Positions 54,883-62,991 of a stretch of 64,000 nt of DNA are shown one piece after another (the stretch's first letter is position 1; each line of letters opens with the position of its first letter). The stretch is taken from positions 62,001 to 126,000 of the forward strand of contig NZ_FQXM01000009.1 in the NCBI RefSeq assembly GCF_900129965.1, given 5' to 3'. This DNA comes from Clostridium grantii DSM 8605. GTDB lineage: Bacteria > Bacillota > Clostridia > Clostridiales > Clostridiaceae. Under the pieces are notes generated by a model. It made no database searches and was not told the DNA's origin. It was given only the letters and a program-made list of their open reading frames with translations. Both the position numbers and the translations under genes were made by a program.

Positions 54883-55851
54883 TCACTCATCACTTAACTC
54901 ATCACTTATAGGGATAGAAAATTTTTTGAGAAAGCAGTAGTATAGTTGTTTGAAATATGGTTCTTTGCAGATTAAATCATATCCTCTCGAAAATTTAAGG
55001 GACATAGAATCAAGGTTATAAGTTTTAAAAATATCAATAATTTCAGAATATTTTAGGCCTTTGAAACCATGTAATAGTAATATACAAAAGGATATGTGTT
55101 CATTAACTTTTGTATTATATTTTTTCAAAAATTCAGTTTCAGGTATATTAGATTGATTAATTAAAAATGCTAGTATTTTTTCAGTATCAACAGATCTTTC
55201 GAAAGCAGGGAAAGAATTATTGAGATTAGGGGAATTAATTTTATTATTTAGATATTCTAATTGAACTATATCTAAATTTCCATCAAAGTCTTCAATACAA
55301 AGCTTTGATTTAACAAAATTAATGAATTTTATTCTAGACTGGATAATATCATTACCCCAAATTTTTAGAATAAAATCACAGTCTATCAATAAATACTTAT
55401 CTTCGAATATACCAGTATATATGCCGAAACTGGAGAATTGATATTTTTCCACACAATCGTTGTAACCCTTTATATCTTTAGGATTATTATGTATATATGC
55501 TGCAACATTGAGTAAATCATAATTATCCTTAGTTATTCTACTGTAAAAACGGTCGCCAAATACATGACCTTTGCGATTATATTGTTTATTGTAATAAATT
55601 GCATAGGATTGATTTATTCCATGCATAAACTTACTTATATCAGCTCCGTTTGAATATATTAATAAATGACAATGAGTACCTAATATACAGTATTCATAAA
55701 CTGTAAATAAATAAATTAATTGATATTTTTTTAGGATTTTTAAAAACTTGTTTCTATCTTCATCATTTCTAAATAACCATGAATCACTAAAGCCTTTAAG
55801 TGATATATGATAAATTCCATTTGGAAGTTTAATTCTATTTTTTCTTGACAT
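54883..55851 (-). CDS. REP-associated tyrosine transposase (RAYT, Y1/HUH family)
   Basis: 322 residues. The N-terminal Y1 domain begins RIKLPNGIYHISLKG and has the HUH metal motif His60-Cys-His62 (GTHCHLLI), RKGHVFGDRFYSRI and the catalytic Tyr119 in AAYIHNNPKD, all intact. A C-terminal helical region (about 215-300, FCILLLHGFKGLKYSEIIDIF) resembles the DnaA-C-like DNA-binding extension of firmicute RAYTs. RAYTs are single-copy, domesticated relatives of IS200 transposases that act on short palindromic repeats. GGAGGCTC lies before the ATG. There are no terminal repeats typical of an insertion sequence. It lies amid the GGGGACAGG repeats. Confidence 0.88.
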   Translation of the reverse strand: MSRKNRIKLPNGIYHISLKGFSDSWLFRNDEDRNKFLKILKKYQLIYLFTVYEYCILGTHCHLLIYSNGADISKFMHGINQSYAIYYNKQYNRKGHVFGDRFYSRITKDNYDLLNVAAYIHNNPKDIKGYNDCVEKYQFSSFGIYTGIFEDKYLLIDCDFILKIWGNDIIQSRIKFINFVKSKLCIEDFDGNLDIVQLEYLNNKINSPNLNNSFPAFERSVDTEKILAFLINQSNIPETEFLKKYNTKVNEHISFCILLLHGFKGLKYSEIIDIFKTYNLDSMSLKFSRGYDLICKEPYFKQLYYCFLKKFSIPISDELSDE

Positions 55852-56141
55852 TAGAAGAGCCTCCTTAGTTTTTGATTTTTAGTTGTTATTTGTTTTGAAT
55901 ATATTCGTTAGCTTAATTATCACCAATAATATTAAAAATAATCATAATTTCATAAAAAACAATTAATTATTTAATTTGCAAATTATAGGAAAATAATATT
56001 TTGATTAATGATAGATATGATAAAATAATTTTATTGAATAATAATGCTTAATAATTTAATAATAGTATGATAATATGCCATTAAGGTTAAATAGTTAGAA
56101 TATATAAAAGTGGATTAAATATTTTTTAGGAGGAATAGCAA

Positions 56142-56501
56142 ATGAATATTGAAGATATAGAAAAGTATTGTTTATCTAAATTAGGTGCTGAAAAAGGAAT
56201 GCCTTTTAAGGTACCTGTCCCCGTATATAAAGTTGGGGGGAAGATTTTTGGACTTGCTAATATTCATGAGAATAGGCCAAGTATTAACTTGAAAAATTAT
56301 AAAGAAGAAAATTTAATATTAAGGGAAATGTTCCAAGAAGTTATTCCAGGATATCATATGAATAAAGTACACTGGAATACAATTTATTTAGATGGAAAAT
56401 TAGACGATAATATTATTAAGAAATTTATTGATGTATCATATGATATAGTATTTAATTCTTTAACGAAGAATAAACAAAAAGAAGTTTTAAGGGACAGGTA
56501 A
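56142..56501 (+). CDS. MmcQ/YjbR-family DNA-binding-fold protein
   Basis: 119 residues of the CyaY-like YjbR fold with VYKVGGKIFGLANI, RPSINLK and VIPGYHMNKVHWNTIYLDG, the family's strongest motif. Function unknown; structural homologues bind DNA. AGGAGG lies 9 bases before the ATG. The GTACCTGTCCCC repeat at 56211-56222 encodes VPVP in the first beta strand region, and the last codons with the stop come from a second copy (AGG GAC AGG TAA at 56490-56501), so both segments of this gene coincide with repeats. Confidence 0.85.
   Translation: MNIEDIEKYCLSKLGAEKGMPFKVPVPVYKVGGKIFGLANIHENRPSINLKNYKEENLILREMFQEVIPGYHMNKVHWNTIYLDGKLDDNIIKKFIDVSYDIVFNSLTKNKQKEVLRDR
56211..56222 (-). repeat. GGGGACAGGTAC repeat inside the yjbR-like gene
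   Basis: Full 12-base core on the minus strand, read as Val-Pro-Val-Pro in the gene. Confidence 0.75.
56491..56500 (+). repeat. GGGACAGGTA repeat forming the 3' end of the yjbR-like gene
   Basis: Supplies the last two codons and part of the stop codon. Confidence 0.65.
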
Positions 56502-56651
56502 TAAAAAATTCAAGGAGCGATTAGGAAGCCTTAGAGGTAAGTTATATGAAAAATTATAGACTACATAAAATATATGTAGTCTATGTATAAAACAAGTAAA
56601 ACAAAGGCTTGTGTTGACATATACACGAGATATCAAAAGGAGTGAAATTAA

Positions 56652-57140
56652 ATGATTGAGAAATTGATTACAGAAATGATAACCTATTTTGATGGAGATA
56701 TAAAACGTATTAATCATGCGTTGAAGGTACATAGTTTTTCAAAATTTATTGGGGAAAATGAAAAGTTGAATTACGATGATAGAATAATATTAGAAATTGC
56801 TGCTATTTTGCATGATATAGGTATAAAAAATAGTGAAATTAAATATAATTCATCTAATGGTAAATGGCAACAAATAGAAGGACCACCTGTTGCTAAAGAA
56901 ATTCTGCAAAAATATAATGTGATGGATAAGGTAGTAGAAAGAGTTTGCTATCTTATTGCGCATCATCATGACTATAGCAATATACAGGGACAGGACTATC
57001 AAATTCTTATAGAAGCAGATTTTTTAGTTAACATTTATGAAGATGAGTTTGATAAAGGATCAATAAAAACCGTATATGATAAATATTTTAAAACTGAGAC
57101 AGGTAGAATGTATATTGAAAATATTTATAAGGTATATTAA
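56652..57140 (+). CDS. HD-domain phosphohydrolase
   Basis: 162 residues. Metal-binding residues are visible as RINHALKVHSF (His), AAILHDIGIK (His-Asp), IAHHHDY and EADFLVN (Asp). It belongs to the small YedJ/HDIG-like HD proteins that hydrolyse nucleotides or phosphate esters; the substrate is unknown. AAAGGAGTG precedes the ATG. A GGGACAGG core at 56987-56994 is read as QGQD just after the HHH motif. Confidence 0.87.
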   Translation: MIEKLITEMITYFDGDIKRINHALKVHSFSKFIGENEKLNYDDRIILEIAAILHDIGIKNSEIKYNSSNGKWQQIEGPPVAKEILQKYNVMDKVVERVCYLIAHHHDYSNIQGQDYQILIEADFLVNIYEDEFDKGSIKTVYDKYFKTETGRMYIENIYKVY

Positions 57141-57285
57141 AAGAATAATTATAAAGTATAATTCAAAGTATCAATTTTTATAATTTTATAGTATAATAAA
57201 AGAAAACAGATAAATAATAGTATATAATAATAATTATTATTTATTAGCAAAGATGTATTAAAAATCAACCTAAGGGGGTACTTAT

Positions 57286-57558
57286 ATGAGCAATTTAGTT
57301 AAATTCGTAAAAGAAGTTGAAAGTAAAAAAGGTAAAACTATTCTAAGTGTAGCAGAAGAATCTAAAGTAAAAATAAAAGATTCATGTGGTGGTAAAGGTA
57401 AGTGTGGAAAATGCTTAGTAAAAGTTTTGGAGGGAAAAGTATCAGAACCTACTAAAGCAGAGAAAAAAATTATAGGAGATAAAAAATTGGAAAAGGGTTA
57501 TAGACTTGCTTGTGAATGCCAGATTGATGGAGATGTTTCTATTGAGGTTGTAAAATAA
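57286..57558 (+). CDS. Plant-type [2Fe-2S] ferredoxin
   Basis: 90 residues. Cluster ligands follow the pattern Cys-x5-Cys-x2-Cys (SCGGKGKCGKC) with the fourth Cys in YRLACECQID, as in the plant/vertebrate fold. It is the same size as the N-terminal domain of ASKHA-reductive activators (RACE), but here is free-standing. AAGGGGG lies 10 bases before the ATG. It lies upstream of NfnAB but is separated from it by 700 bases and a terminator. Confidence 0.87.
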   Translation: MSNLVKFVKEVESKKGKTILSVAEESKVKIKDSCGGKGKCGKCLVKVLEGKVSEPTKAEKKIIGDKKLEKGYRLACECQIDGDVSIEVVK

Positions 57559-57600
57559 GCAATTAATTAATAAAATACATGTTGGTTAAAAAAAATATAT

Positions 57601-57640
57601 AATGTACCTGTCCCCGTATAAGTACGGGGACAGGTACATT
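57601..57640. repeat. Perfect palindrome made of two GGGGACAGGTAC repeats
   Basis: Arms 57601-57618 and 57623-57640 are perfectly complementary over 18 bases around the 4-base loop TAAG. Each arm holds the full 12-base core. Confidence 0.95.
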
Positions 57641-57690
57641 AACAAAACAAAGTTTTCTTAGTAATTTGGAGGCTTTGTTTTGTTTTTTTT
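57641..57690 (+). terminator. Terminator after the 2Fe-2S ferredoxin
   Basis: AACAAAACAAAG (57641-57652) with CTTTGTTTTGTT (57673-57684) followed by a T run; directly abuts the palindrome. Confidence 0.85.
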
Positions 57691-58259
57691 GACTATATAC
57701 ATGAGGTAAGGTAAACTTTTTAGGTGTTATTTGTATTAATTTCTTTATTTTTATGGATAGTAATAATGGGGAAGTATTATCAAATAAAACATGAAAAACT
57801 GACAATGATAACCATATAGCAAAAATCAAATTAATTAACCAAATAGACAATTAAAGCTTTGAGTCATAAGTATTAAGTAAGAATAAAAACAAAGGATGAA
57901 AAAATCATATAATAAGCAATTTTGTGACAATACATACATTGCAATAAAAATGTGAGATTTTTTAAAAGTTGAGAATTTGATATAAGTTAAGATCAAAATA
58001 ATTCAACATATAATAAGATTAAAATAATTCTAGATTAATTATTGGAATAGAATAAACTTTGTGTTAAAATCAAATTTAAGGTTTGTGAAAAATTAATGTG
58101 TTAGAAATGGGTTAGTAATTATAAATTATTAACTCGCTTAATCTTAAAAATAAGTAAAAATGATTTTAGCTTGGGGACAAAGTTTACACTTTGAGGTATT
58201 GTCATTTGTGAGTTTTTAAGAAAAATATGAAGTGAGGTAGTAGGAAGAGGAGGAAAAAA

Positions 58260-59153
58260 ATGTTTAAAATTTTAAAGAAGGAACTTTTAACAGAAGATAT
58301 CTATTTAATGGATATTGAGGCTCCAAGGGTTGCTAAATCAGCAAAACCAGGTCAGTTTATTATTGTAAAAACTGACGAAAGAGGTGAAAGAATTCCACTT
58401 ACTATCTGTGATTATGATGCTGATAAGGGGTCAGTAACCATTGTATTTCAAAAAATAGGTAATTCAACTTTGGAAATGACTAATTATGAAGTAGGTGATT
58501 CTTTTAAGGACTTTGTTGGACCGTTAGGACAACCTTCTGAATTTATTTATGAAAATATTGAAGAGTTAAAAAATAAAAGATTTTTGTTTATAGCTGGAGG
58601 AGTAGGGACAGCACCTGTATATCCTCAGGTAAAATGGTTAAATCAAAATGGAATTAAAGCAGATGTTATTATTGGAACAAGATCAAAATCTACATTAATA
58701 TTAGAAGAAGAGATGAAAGCAGTTGCAGGAGAATTATATGTGGCTACTGATGATGGTTCTTATGGATTTAAAGGTTTAGTAACAGATGTATTTAAAGATT
58801 TATTAGATAACAAAGGTAAAAAATATGACCATGTAGTTGCTATCGGACCAATGATAATGATGAAGTTCGCAGCTTTAGCTACAAAAGCATATAATATTCC
58901 TACAACAGTTAGTTTGAATCCTATAATGGTTGATGGGACTGGTATGTGTGGAGCATGCAGAGTTACTGTAGGGGATGAAGTTAAATTTGCTTGTGTGGAT
59001 GGGCCAGAGTTTGATGGACATTTAGTAAATTTTGATGAAGCTATGAGAAGAAGCAGAATGTATAAAACAGAAGAAGGGAAAGCACAACTTAAAACAGAAG
59101 AGGGAGATACTCATCATCATAAAGGTGAAGGCTCATGCGGAGGTGATCACTAA
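58260..59153 (+). CDS. nfnA: Electron-bifurcating NADH:ferredoxin:NADP+ oxidoreductase subunit NfnA
   Basis: 297 residues: an FAD-binding beta barrel (ERIPLTICDYD), an NAD(P)-binding domain (FIAGGVGTAPVYPQ) and a C-terminal 2Fe-2S motif DGTGMCGACRV ... FACVDGPEFDGH. This is the ferredoxin-NADP reductase alpha subunit (NfnA/SudB). The His/Gly-rich tail HHHKGEGSCGGDH is unusual and may bind metal. GAGGAGG lies 6 bases before the ATG. It overlaps nfnB by one base, so they are coupled. Confidence 0.93.
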   Translation: MFKILKKELLTEDIYLMDIEAPRVAKSAKPGQFIIVKTDERGERIPLTICDYDADKGSVTIVFQKIGNSTLEMTNYEVGDSFKDFVGPLGQPSEFIYENIEELKNKRFLFIAGGVGTAPVYPQVKWLNQNGIKADVIIGTRSKSTLILEEEMKAVAGELYVATDDGSYGFKGLVTDVFKDLLDNKGKKYDHVVAIGPMIMMKFAALATKAYNIPTTVSLNPIMVDGTGMCGACRVTVGDEVKFACVDGPEFDGHLVNFDEAMRRSRMYKTEEGKAQLKTEEGDTHHHKGEGSCGGDH

Positions 59154-60541
59154 TGGATAGAATGAAAAAAGTTCCAGTTAGAGAACAAGAAGCAGATATA
59201 AGAAATAAAAATTTTGAAGAAGTTTGTTATGGATACAATGAAGAAGAGGCAGTAGCGGAAGCAGCAAGATGTCTTAATTGTAAAAAACCATTATGTGTTG
59301 CAGGATGCCCAGTAAGTATTGATATTCCAGGGTTTATTCAATGTGTTAAAAATAAAGAATTTGAAGAAGCTGCAAAAGTTATAGCTAAATATAGTGCTCT
59401 TCCAGCGGTTTGTGGTAGAGTCTGTCCCCAAGAAACTCAATGTGAACAAAAATGCGTATTGGATATAAAGGGAGAAGCTGTTGCTATTGGTAAGTTAGAA
59501 AGATTTGTGGGGGACTGGTCAAGAGAAAATAACATAGACCTATCTGTTACAGCAGAGAAAAATGGCAAAAAAGTTGCCATAATAGGAAGTGGCCCAGCGG
59601 GATTAACATGTGCAGGAGATTTAGCTAAAATGGGTTATGATGTAACTATATTTGAAGCTTTACATGAAACAGGTGGAGTTTTAGTTTATGGTATACCAGA
59701 ATTTAGACTTCCAAAAGATACTGTTGTAAAAACTGAAATTGATAATATTGAAAAGCTTGGCGTTAAGATTGAAACTAATGTAATTATAGGTAAAACAGTT
59801 ACTATAGATGAATTATTAGAAGAAGAAGGTTTTGAAGCTGTATTCATAGGTTCAGGGGCAGGTCTTCCAATTTTCATGGGCATACCTGGAGAGAATGCAA
59901 ATGGGGTATTTTCTTCTAATGAATTCTTAACAAGGGTTAACTTAATGAAAGCTTATAAAAAAGAATATTCAACACCAGTGAAAATCGGTAAAAAAGTAGC
60001 AGTAATAGGTGGAGGAAACGTAGCAATGGATGCAGTTAGAACTTCATTGAGATTAGGTTCCGAAGCTCATATAATTTATCGTAGATCTGAAGCTGAACTT
60101 CCAGCAAGATTAGAAGAGGTTCATCATGCTAAAGAAGAAGGTGTAATATTTGATCTTCTTACAAATCCAGTGGAGATTTTGATAGATGAAAATGGCTGGG
60201 TTAATGGAATGAAATGTGTGAAAATGGAACTAGGTGAGGCGGATGCATCTGGAAGAAGAAGACCACAAATTATTGAAGGTTCTGAGTTTGTAATGGATGT
60301 AGATACTGTAATAATGGCACTTGGAACTTCACCAAATCCATTAATTTGTTCTACAACTGTTGGACTTGATTTGAATAAATATAGATGTATATGTGCTGAT
60401 GAAACAGGAAGAACAGCAAAGCCAAGAGTTTATGCAGGTGGGGATGCTGTAATTGGAGCAGCTACAGTAATATTAGCTATGGGTGCAGGAAAAGAAGCAG
60501 CTAAAGCTATTGATGAAGATATTAGAAATTCTGTGAATTAA
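59153..60541 (+). CDS. nfnB: Electron-bifurcating oxidoreductase subunit NfnB (GltA-like)
   Basis: 462 residues. N-terminal cysteine-rich 4Fe-4S domain (RCLNCKKPLCVAGCPVSIDIP, CGRVCPQETQCEQKC), then FAD (VAIIGSGPAGLTCAGDLA) and NADPH (VAVIGGGNVAMDAVRTSLRLG) domains of the glutamate synthase small-subunit type. Annotated elsewhere as homotetrameric NADPH glutamate synthase, but the NfnA partner indicates NfnAB, which couples NADPH, NAD+ and reduced ferredoxin. That ferredoxin pool also feeds nitrogenase. Confidence 0.93.
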   Translation: MDRMKKVPVREQEADIRNKNFEEVCYGYNEEEAVAEAARCLNCKKPLCVAGCPVSIDIPGFIQCVKNKEFEEAAKVIAKYSALPAVCGRVCPQETQCEQKCVLDIKGEAVAIGKLERFVGDWSRENNIDLSVTAEKNGKKVAIIGSGPAGLTCAGDLAKMGYDVTIFEALHETGGVLVYGIPEFRLPKDTVVKTEIDNIEKLGVKIETNVIIGKTVTIDELLEEEGFEAVFIGSGAGLPIFMGIPGENANGVFSSNEFLTRVNLMKAYKKEYSTPVKIGKKVAVIGGGNVAMDAVRTSLRLGSEAHIIYRRSEAELPARLEEVHHAKEEGVIFDLLTNPVEILIDENGWVNGMKCVKMELGEADASGRRRPQIIEGSEFVMDVDTVIMALGTSPNPLICSTTVGLDLNKYRCICADETGRTAKPRVYAGGDAVIGAATVILAMGAGKEAAKAIDEDIRNSVN

Positions 60542-60607
60542 CTAAAGCTGTTTAAATGAGAATTTGGTTGAGTGAACAATTTTAAGTATTATTAAAAATT
60601 TTACAAT

Positions 60608-60655
60608 GGACAGGATATAGATTTGTAATTACACAAATTTATATCCTGTCCTAAA
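60608..60655. terminator. Long hairpin after nfnB with GGACAGG ends
   Basis: Arms 60608-60626 and 60633-60651, 19 bases with one mismatch, loop AATTAC; the ends are GGACAGG and CCTGTCC. TAAAGTTTTT follows. It probably terminates nfnAB and may derive from the repeat family. Confidence 0.75.
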
Positions 60656-60743
60656 GTTTTTATATGGCGTTTTATTGTTTTTGGAGGATATAGCGAGTTA
60701 AATATTTGTATAGTGAAACCTTTTATATAAGGTATTCAACGAT

Positions 60744-60753
60744 ACCTGTCCCC
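60744..60753 (-). repeat. GGGGACAGGT repeat, intergenic
   Basis: Minus-strand core between nfnB and the DUF3842 gene. Confidence 0.8.
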
Positions 60754-60810
60754 AATGAATCAATAATTTTAAACATGAAGCATGTCTTATGTTTAAAATT
60801 ATTAATTTGA

Positions 60811-61245
60811 TTAGTATATTTCTTTTATAATCAAATCAACTAAATCATCTATAAGTTCAACAATTTTACAATCTTTTACACCGGCCACTAGTAAACCACA
60901 TCTGTTTAAAGGTAGTAATATCTTTTTTGCATCACTAGTTCCAATTGAAAAAGCAATTTCAGAAGAAATTTCCCCCAACATAGAATTTGGAACGCAAATG
61001 GCTATGGGACCAGATATAATATCTACTTTCTGACTCATTACTTTTATAGCATTCTCTCCGGTAGCACCAGACGTAGCACCTGCTTTTAGCATTTCCATTG
61101 TAGCAATAGAATTAGTGCCCAATGCTATAATATCAATTTTTATTGATGAATTTTCAATGGATTTTTCACTCAAATTTTCTTTTAATTTCTCAATGATTTT
61201 TTTCCCGATTCCTCCACCTTGACAATCTACAACAGCTATTTTCAT
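60811..61245 (-). CDS. DUF3842 family protein
   Basis: 144 residues. N-terminal KIAVVDCQGGGIGKKIIEKL with a glycine-rich loop, ALGTNSIATMEMLKAGAT and IAICVPNSMLGEIS fit the DUF3842 family of clostridia, of unknown function. The opening suggests a nucleotide- or phosphate-binding Rossmann-like fold. GGAGGA precedes the ATG on the minus strand. No operon partner. Confidence 0.8.
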   Translation of the reverse strand: MKIAVVDCQGGGIGKKIIEKLKENLSEKSIENSSIKIDIIALGTNSIATMEMLKAGATSGATGENAIKVMSQKVDIISGPIAICVPNSMLGEISSEIAFSIGTSDAKKILLPLNRCGLLVAGVKDCKIVELIDDLVDLIIKEIY

Positions 61246-61548
61246 AATATAATCCTCCAGAACAAATTAAAAAATATTTTAACAAGATTAATTATATCAT
61301 ATTTAAATAAGTATTATGATATATATATTTGAGTTAAGTAAAAACTAAAAAACAAGGTTATATGAATAGTACATTTAATAATATTTAAAAAATAATTAAA
61401 TAATTTGTTTTTAGAAGATAAATATTGTTTATATTTGTATTTTGATATGGTATTATTATTATAATAAAATACAAATTAACTAAAAAATATGTATTTTACC
61501 ATATATGTAAATGGTGGGTGAATTATCAGTAAATAAGGGGGAAATTGT
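61246..61548. other. Divergent promoter region
   Basis: 303 AT-rich bases between two divergent genes. A TATAAT-like -10 lies near 61457. Nothing else seen. Confidence 0.45.
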
Positions 61549-61905
61549 ATGAATCAGGATATGATAATTAAATTAATTACTAACGTTTGTGAAAACAAAA
61601 GATTTGCAGATAGCATTTTTAGTGGAGAAAACACGAAAGAAATTATCCATGCAGCTTGGGAAAAAGGGATTTTACTTACAAATGAAGAAGTGAATTTTTT
61701 TAATTCTGTTCTGAGACAATATAGTTTAAAAGACAGTCAAAATGATTTGGAATATAATTTAAATTATGATTTAGATATAGAGTCAAAAGAGGAAAAACAT
61801 ATCCTAAATAATAGTATATACAGTTATGAAGATATGTATTTCAAAATTCAAATGATGAATAAGCCACTTTGGAATGAATATAAAAATAGATTATTATTTA
61901 AATAA
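61549..61905 (+). CDS. Hypothetical protein with Nif11-like N-terminus
   Basis: 118 residues, acidic, no signal or membrane segment. Residues 5-50 (IIKLITNVCENKRF ... AAWEKGILLTNEEVNFF) weakly resemble the Nif11/nitrile hydratase-leader helix pattern. There is no GG cleavage motif and no RiPP enzyme nearby, so a precursor role is unsupported. The C-terminal half is not recognised. AAGGGGG lies before the ATG and a terminator overlaps the end. Confidence 0.6.
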   Translation: MNQDMIIKLITNVCENKRFADSIFSGENTKEIIHAAWEKGILLTNEEVNFFNSVLRQYSLKDSQNDLEYNLNYDLDIESKEEKHILNNSIYSYEDMYFKIQMMNKPLWNEYKNRLLFK

Positions 61906-61927
61906 CTGCCTTATGGGCAGTTTTTTC
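61904..61927 (+). terminator. Rho-independent terminator
   Basis: AACTGCC TTAT GGGCAGTTTTTTC overlapping the stop of the hypothetical gene. Confidence 0.9.
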
Positions 61928-62239
61928 GGTTAAAATGGATAAAATAATTAATTTTTTATATGTTAAATTATAGGGTTCGCATCTTAAAAATTAACTTATA
62001 TCTATTATTTATTCATTAGTAAATCAAGTTTTGAAGGAATGTGTAACTTTATATATAAATTATAAAAGACATGCTCAGGTAAAATATGAGCATATCTTTT
62101 ATATTCTTGTAATTTAAAAGACAAAAGTTTAAAAATTTCTGTACAATTATAGGAATTTAGTAGGGACAGGTACCGAAACTTGGTACCAAAACTTTACAAG
62201 AAAGGAGCGGACTTTTAAGTTTGAGTTGAAATATTTGAA
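61928..62239. other. Intergenic region with hairpin and repeat
   Basis: 312 bases. A stem AAAGACATGCTC...GAGCATATCTTT (62064-62099) looks like a terminator, and a GGGACAGGTACCGAA repeat lies at 62163. No gene. Confidence 0.6.
62163..62185 (+). repeat. GGGACAGGTACCGAA repeat, intergenic
   Basis: 15 bases identical to 35235-35249 inside nifV-omega; followed by a second GGTACC. Confidence 0.85.
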
Positions 62240-62863
62240 TTAATTGACTTCTTTTATTTTAACTAATATATCATTCATCTGGATATAAGTCATCATTCCA
62301 GGGACAGATCCTAATAAAATACCTTCTTCATTAATGAAAAAGGAAGTTGGAAAAGAACTGACTAAATAAGTAGAAGATATGTTGCCAGTTTCATCCAATA
62401 GTACAGGAAAAGAATAAGCACTATTATCTATATAATTTTTGACAATATCATAGTCTTCTTGAACATTTACAGCAAGAACAACAATTTCATCATTTTCATC
62501 ATCAAATTTTTGGAGGTCGGGCATTTCTTTAACACAGTATTTACACCATGTAGCCCAAAAATTCACAATAACAATTTTACCTTTGTAATCACTTAAAGAA
62601 ACTTCCTCACCATTTAAATTTTTAAGAGTAAAATCAGGAACTTCTTTTCCAACTTCAGGGATTGTTGCTGATGGCTGATTTTCAACAGTTGATTGATTGT
62701 CTTTTTCATTGGTTTTATTTTCTATAACAATTTCGTTAACTTCATTTGAAGAAGAATCATTTGTATTTGAAGATTTTGAAGAAAGATTTTCTACCACAAA
62801 ATAAGATAGAGCACCTATAAAAAGTATTGATACTATTAAAACTACAAAATTATCTTTTTTCAT
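62240..62863 (-). CDS. TlpA/ResA-like membrane-anchored thiol-disulfide oxidoreductase
   Basis: 207 residues. An N-terminal signal anchor (about 7-27) and a Ser/Asn-rich linker lead to a thioredoxin-fold domain with the active site WATWCKYC and cis-Pro region SFPTSFFINEEG. It reduces or oxidises extracytoplasmic disulfides and probably receives electrons from the CcdA protein encoded just upstream on the same strand. GGAGGCTC precedes the ATG. A GGGACAGATCC partial repeat lies at 62300. Confidence 0.88.
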   Translation of the reverse strand: MKKDNFVVLIVSILFIGALSYFVVENLSSKSSNTNDSSSNEVNEIVIENKTNEKDNQSTVENQPSATIPEVGKEVPDFTLKNLNGEEVSLSDYKGKIVIVNFWATWCKYCVKEMPDLQKFDDENDEIVVLAVNVQEDYDIVKNYIDNSAYSFPVLLDETGNISSTYLVSSFPTSFFINEEGILLGSVPGMMTYIQMNDILVKIKEVN

Positions 62864-62991
62864 TCTTGAGCCTCCAATTAATTATTTTTGAACATAAGCA
62901 AAAATAAAAATATTATTTATAAAATTTTTAATACTTAACTTTGAAATATCATTAAATCTTGTTATATAAAGTAAGTAGAAGTAGCTAAAAG

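Larger units (their letters stand above)
57559..58259. other. Intergenic region between ferredoxin and nfnA
   Basis: 701 bases. It holds a perfect 40-base palindrome (57601-57640), a terminator (57641-57690), and then about 560 AT-rich bases without a gene. A degenerate core GGGGACAAAG lies near 58174, just before nfnA. Confidence 0.7.

Noticed and set aside
57563..57850. Minus-strand 95-residue ORF after the ferredoxin gene
   Set aside because: It runs through the palindrome and terminator, has no family resemblance and no good ribosome site.
61549..61905. Nif11-type RiPP precursor system
   Set aside because: Only a weak leader-like helix is seen; there is no GG motif, core peptide or modifying enzyme nearby.
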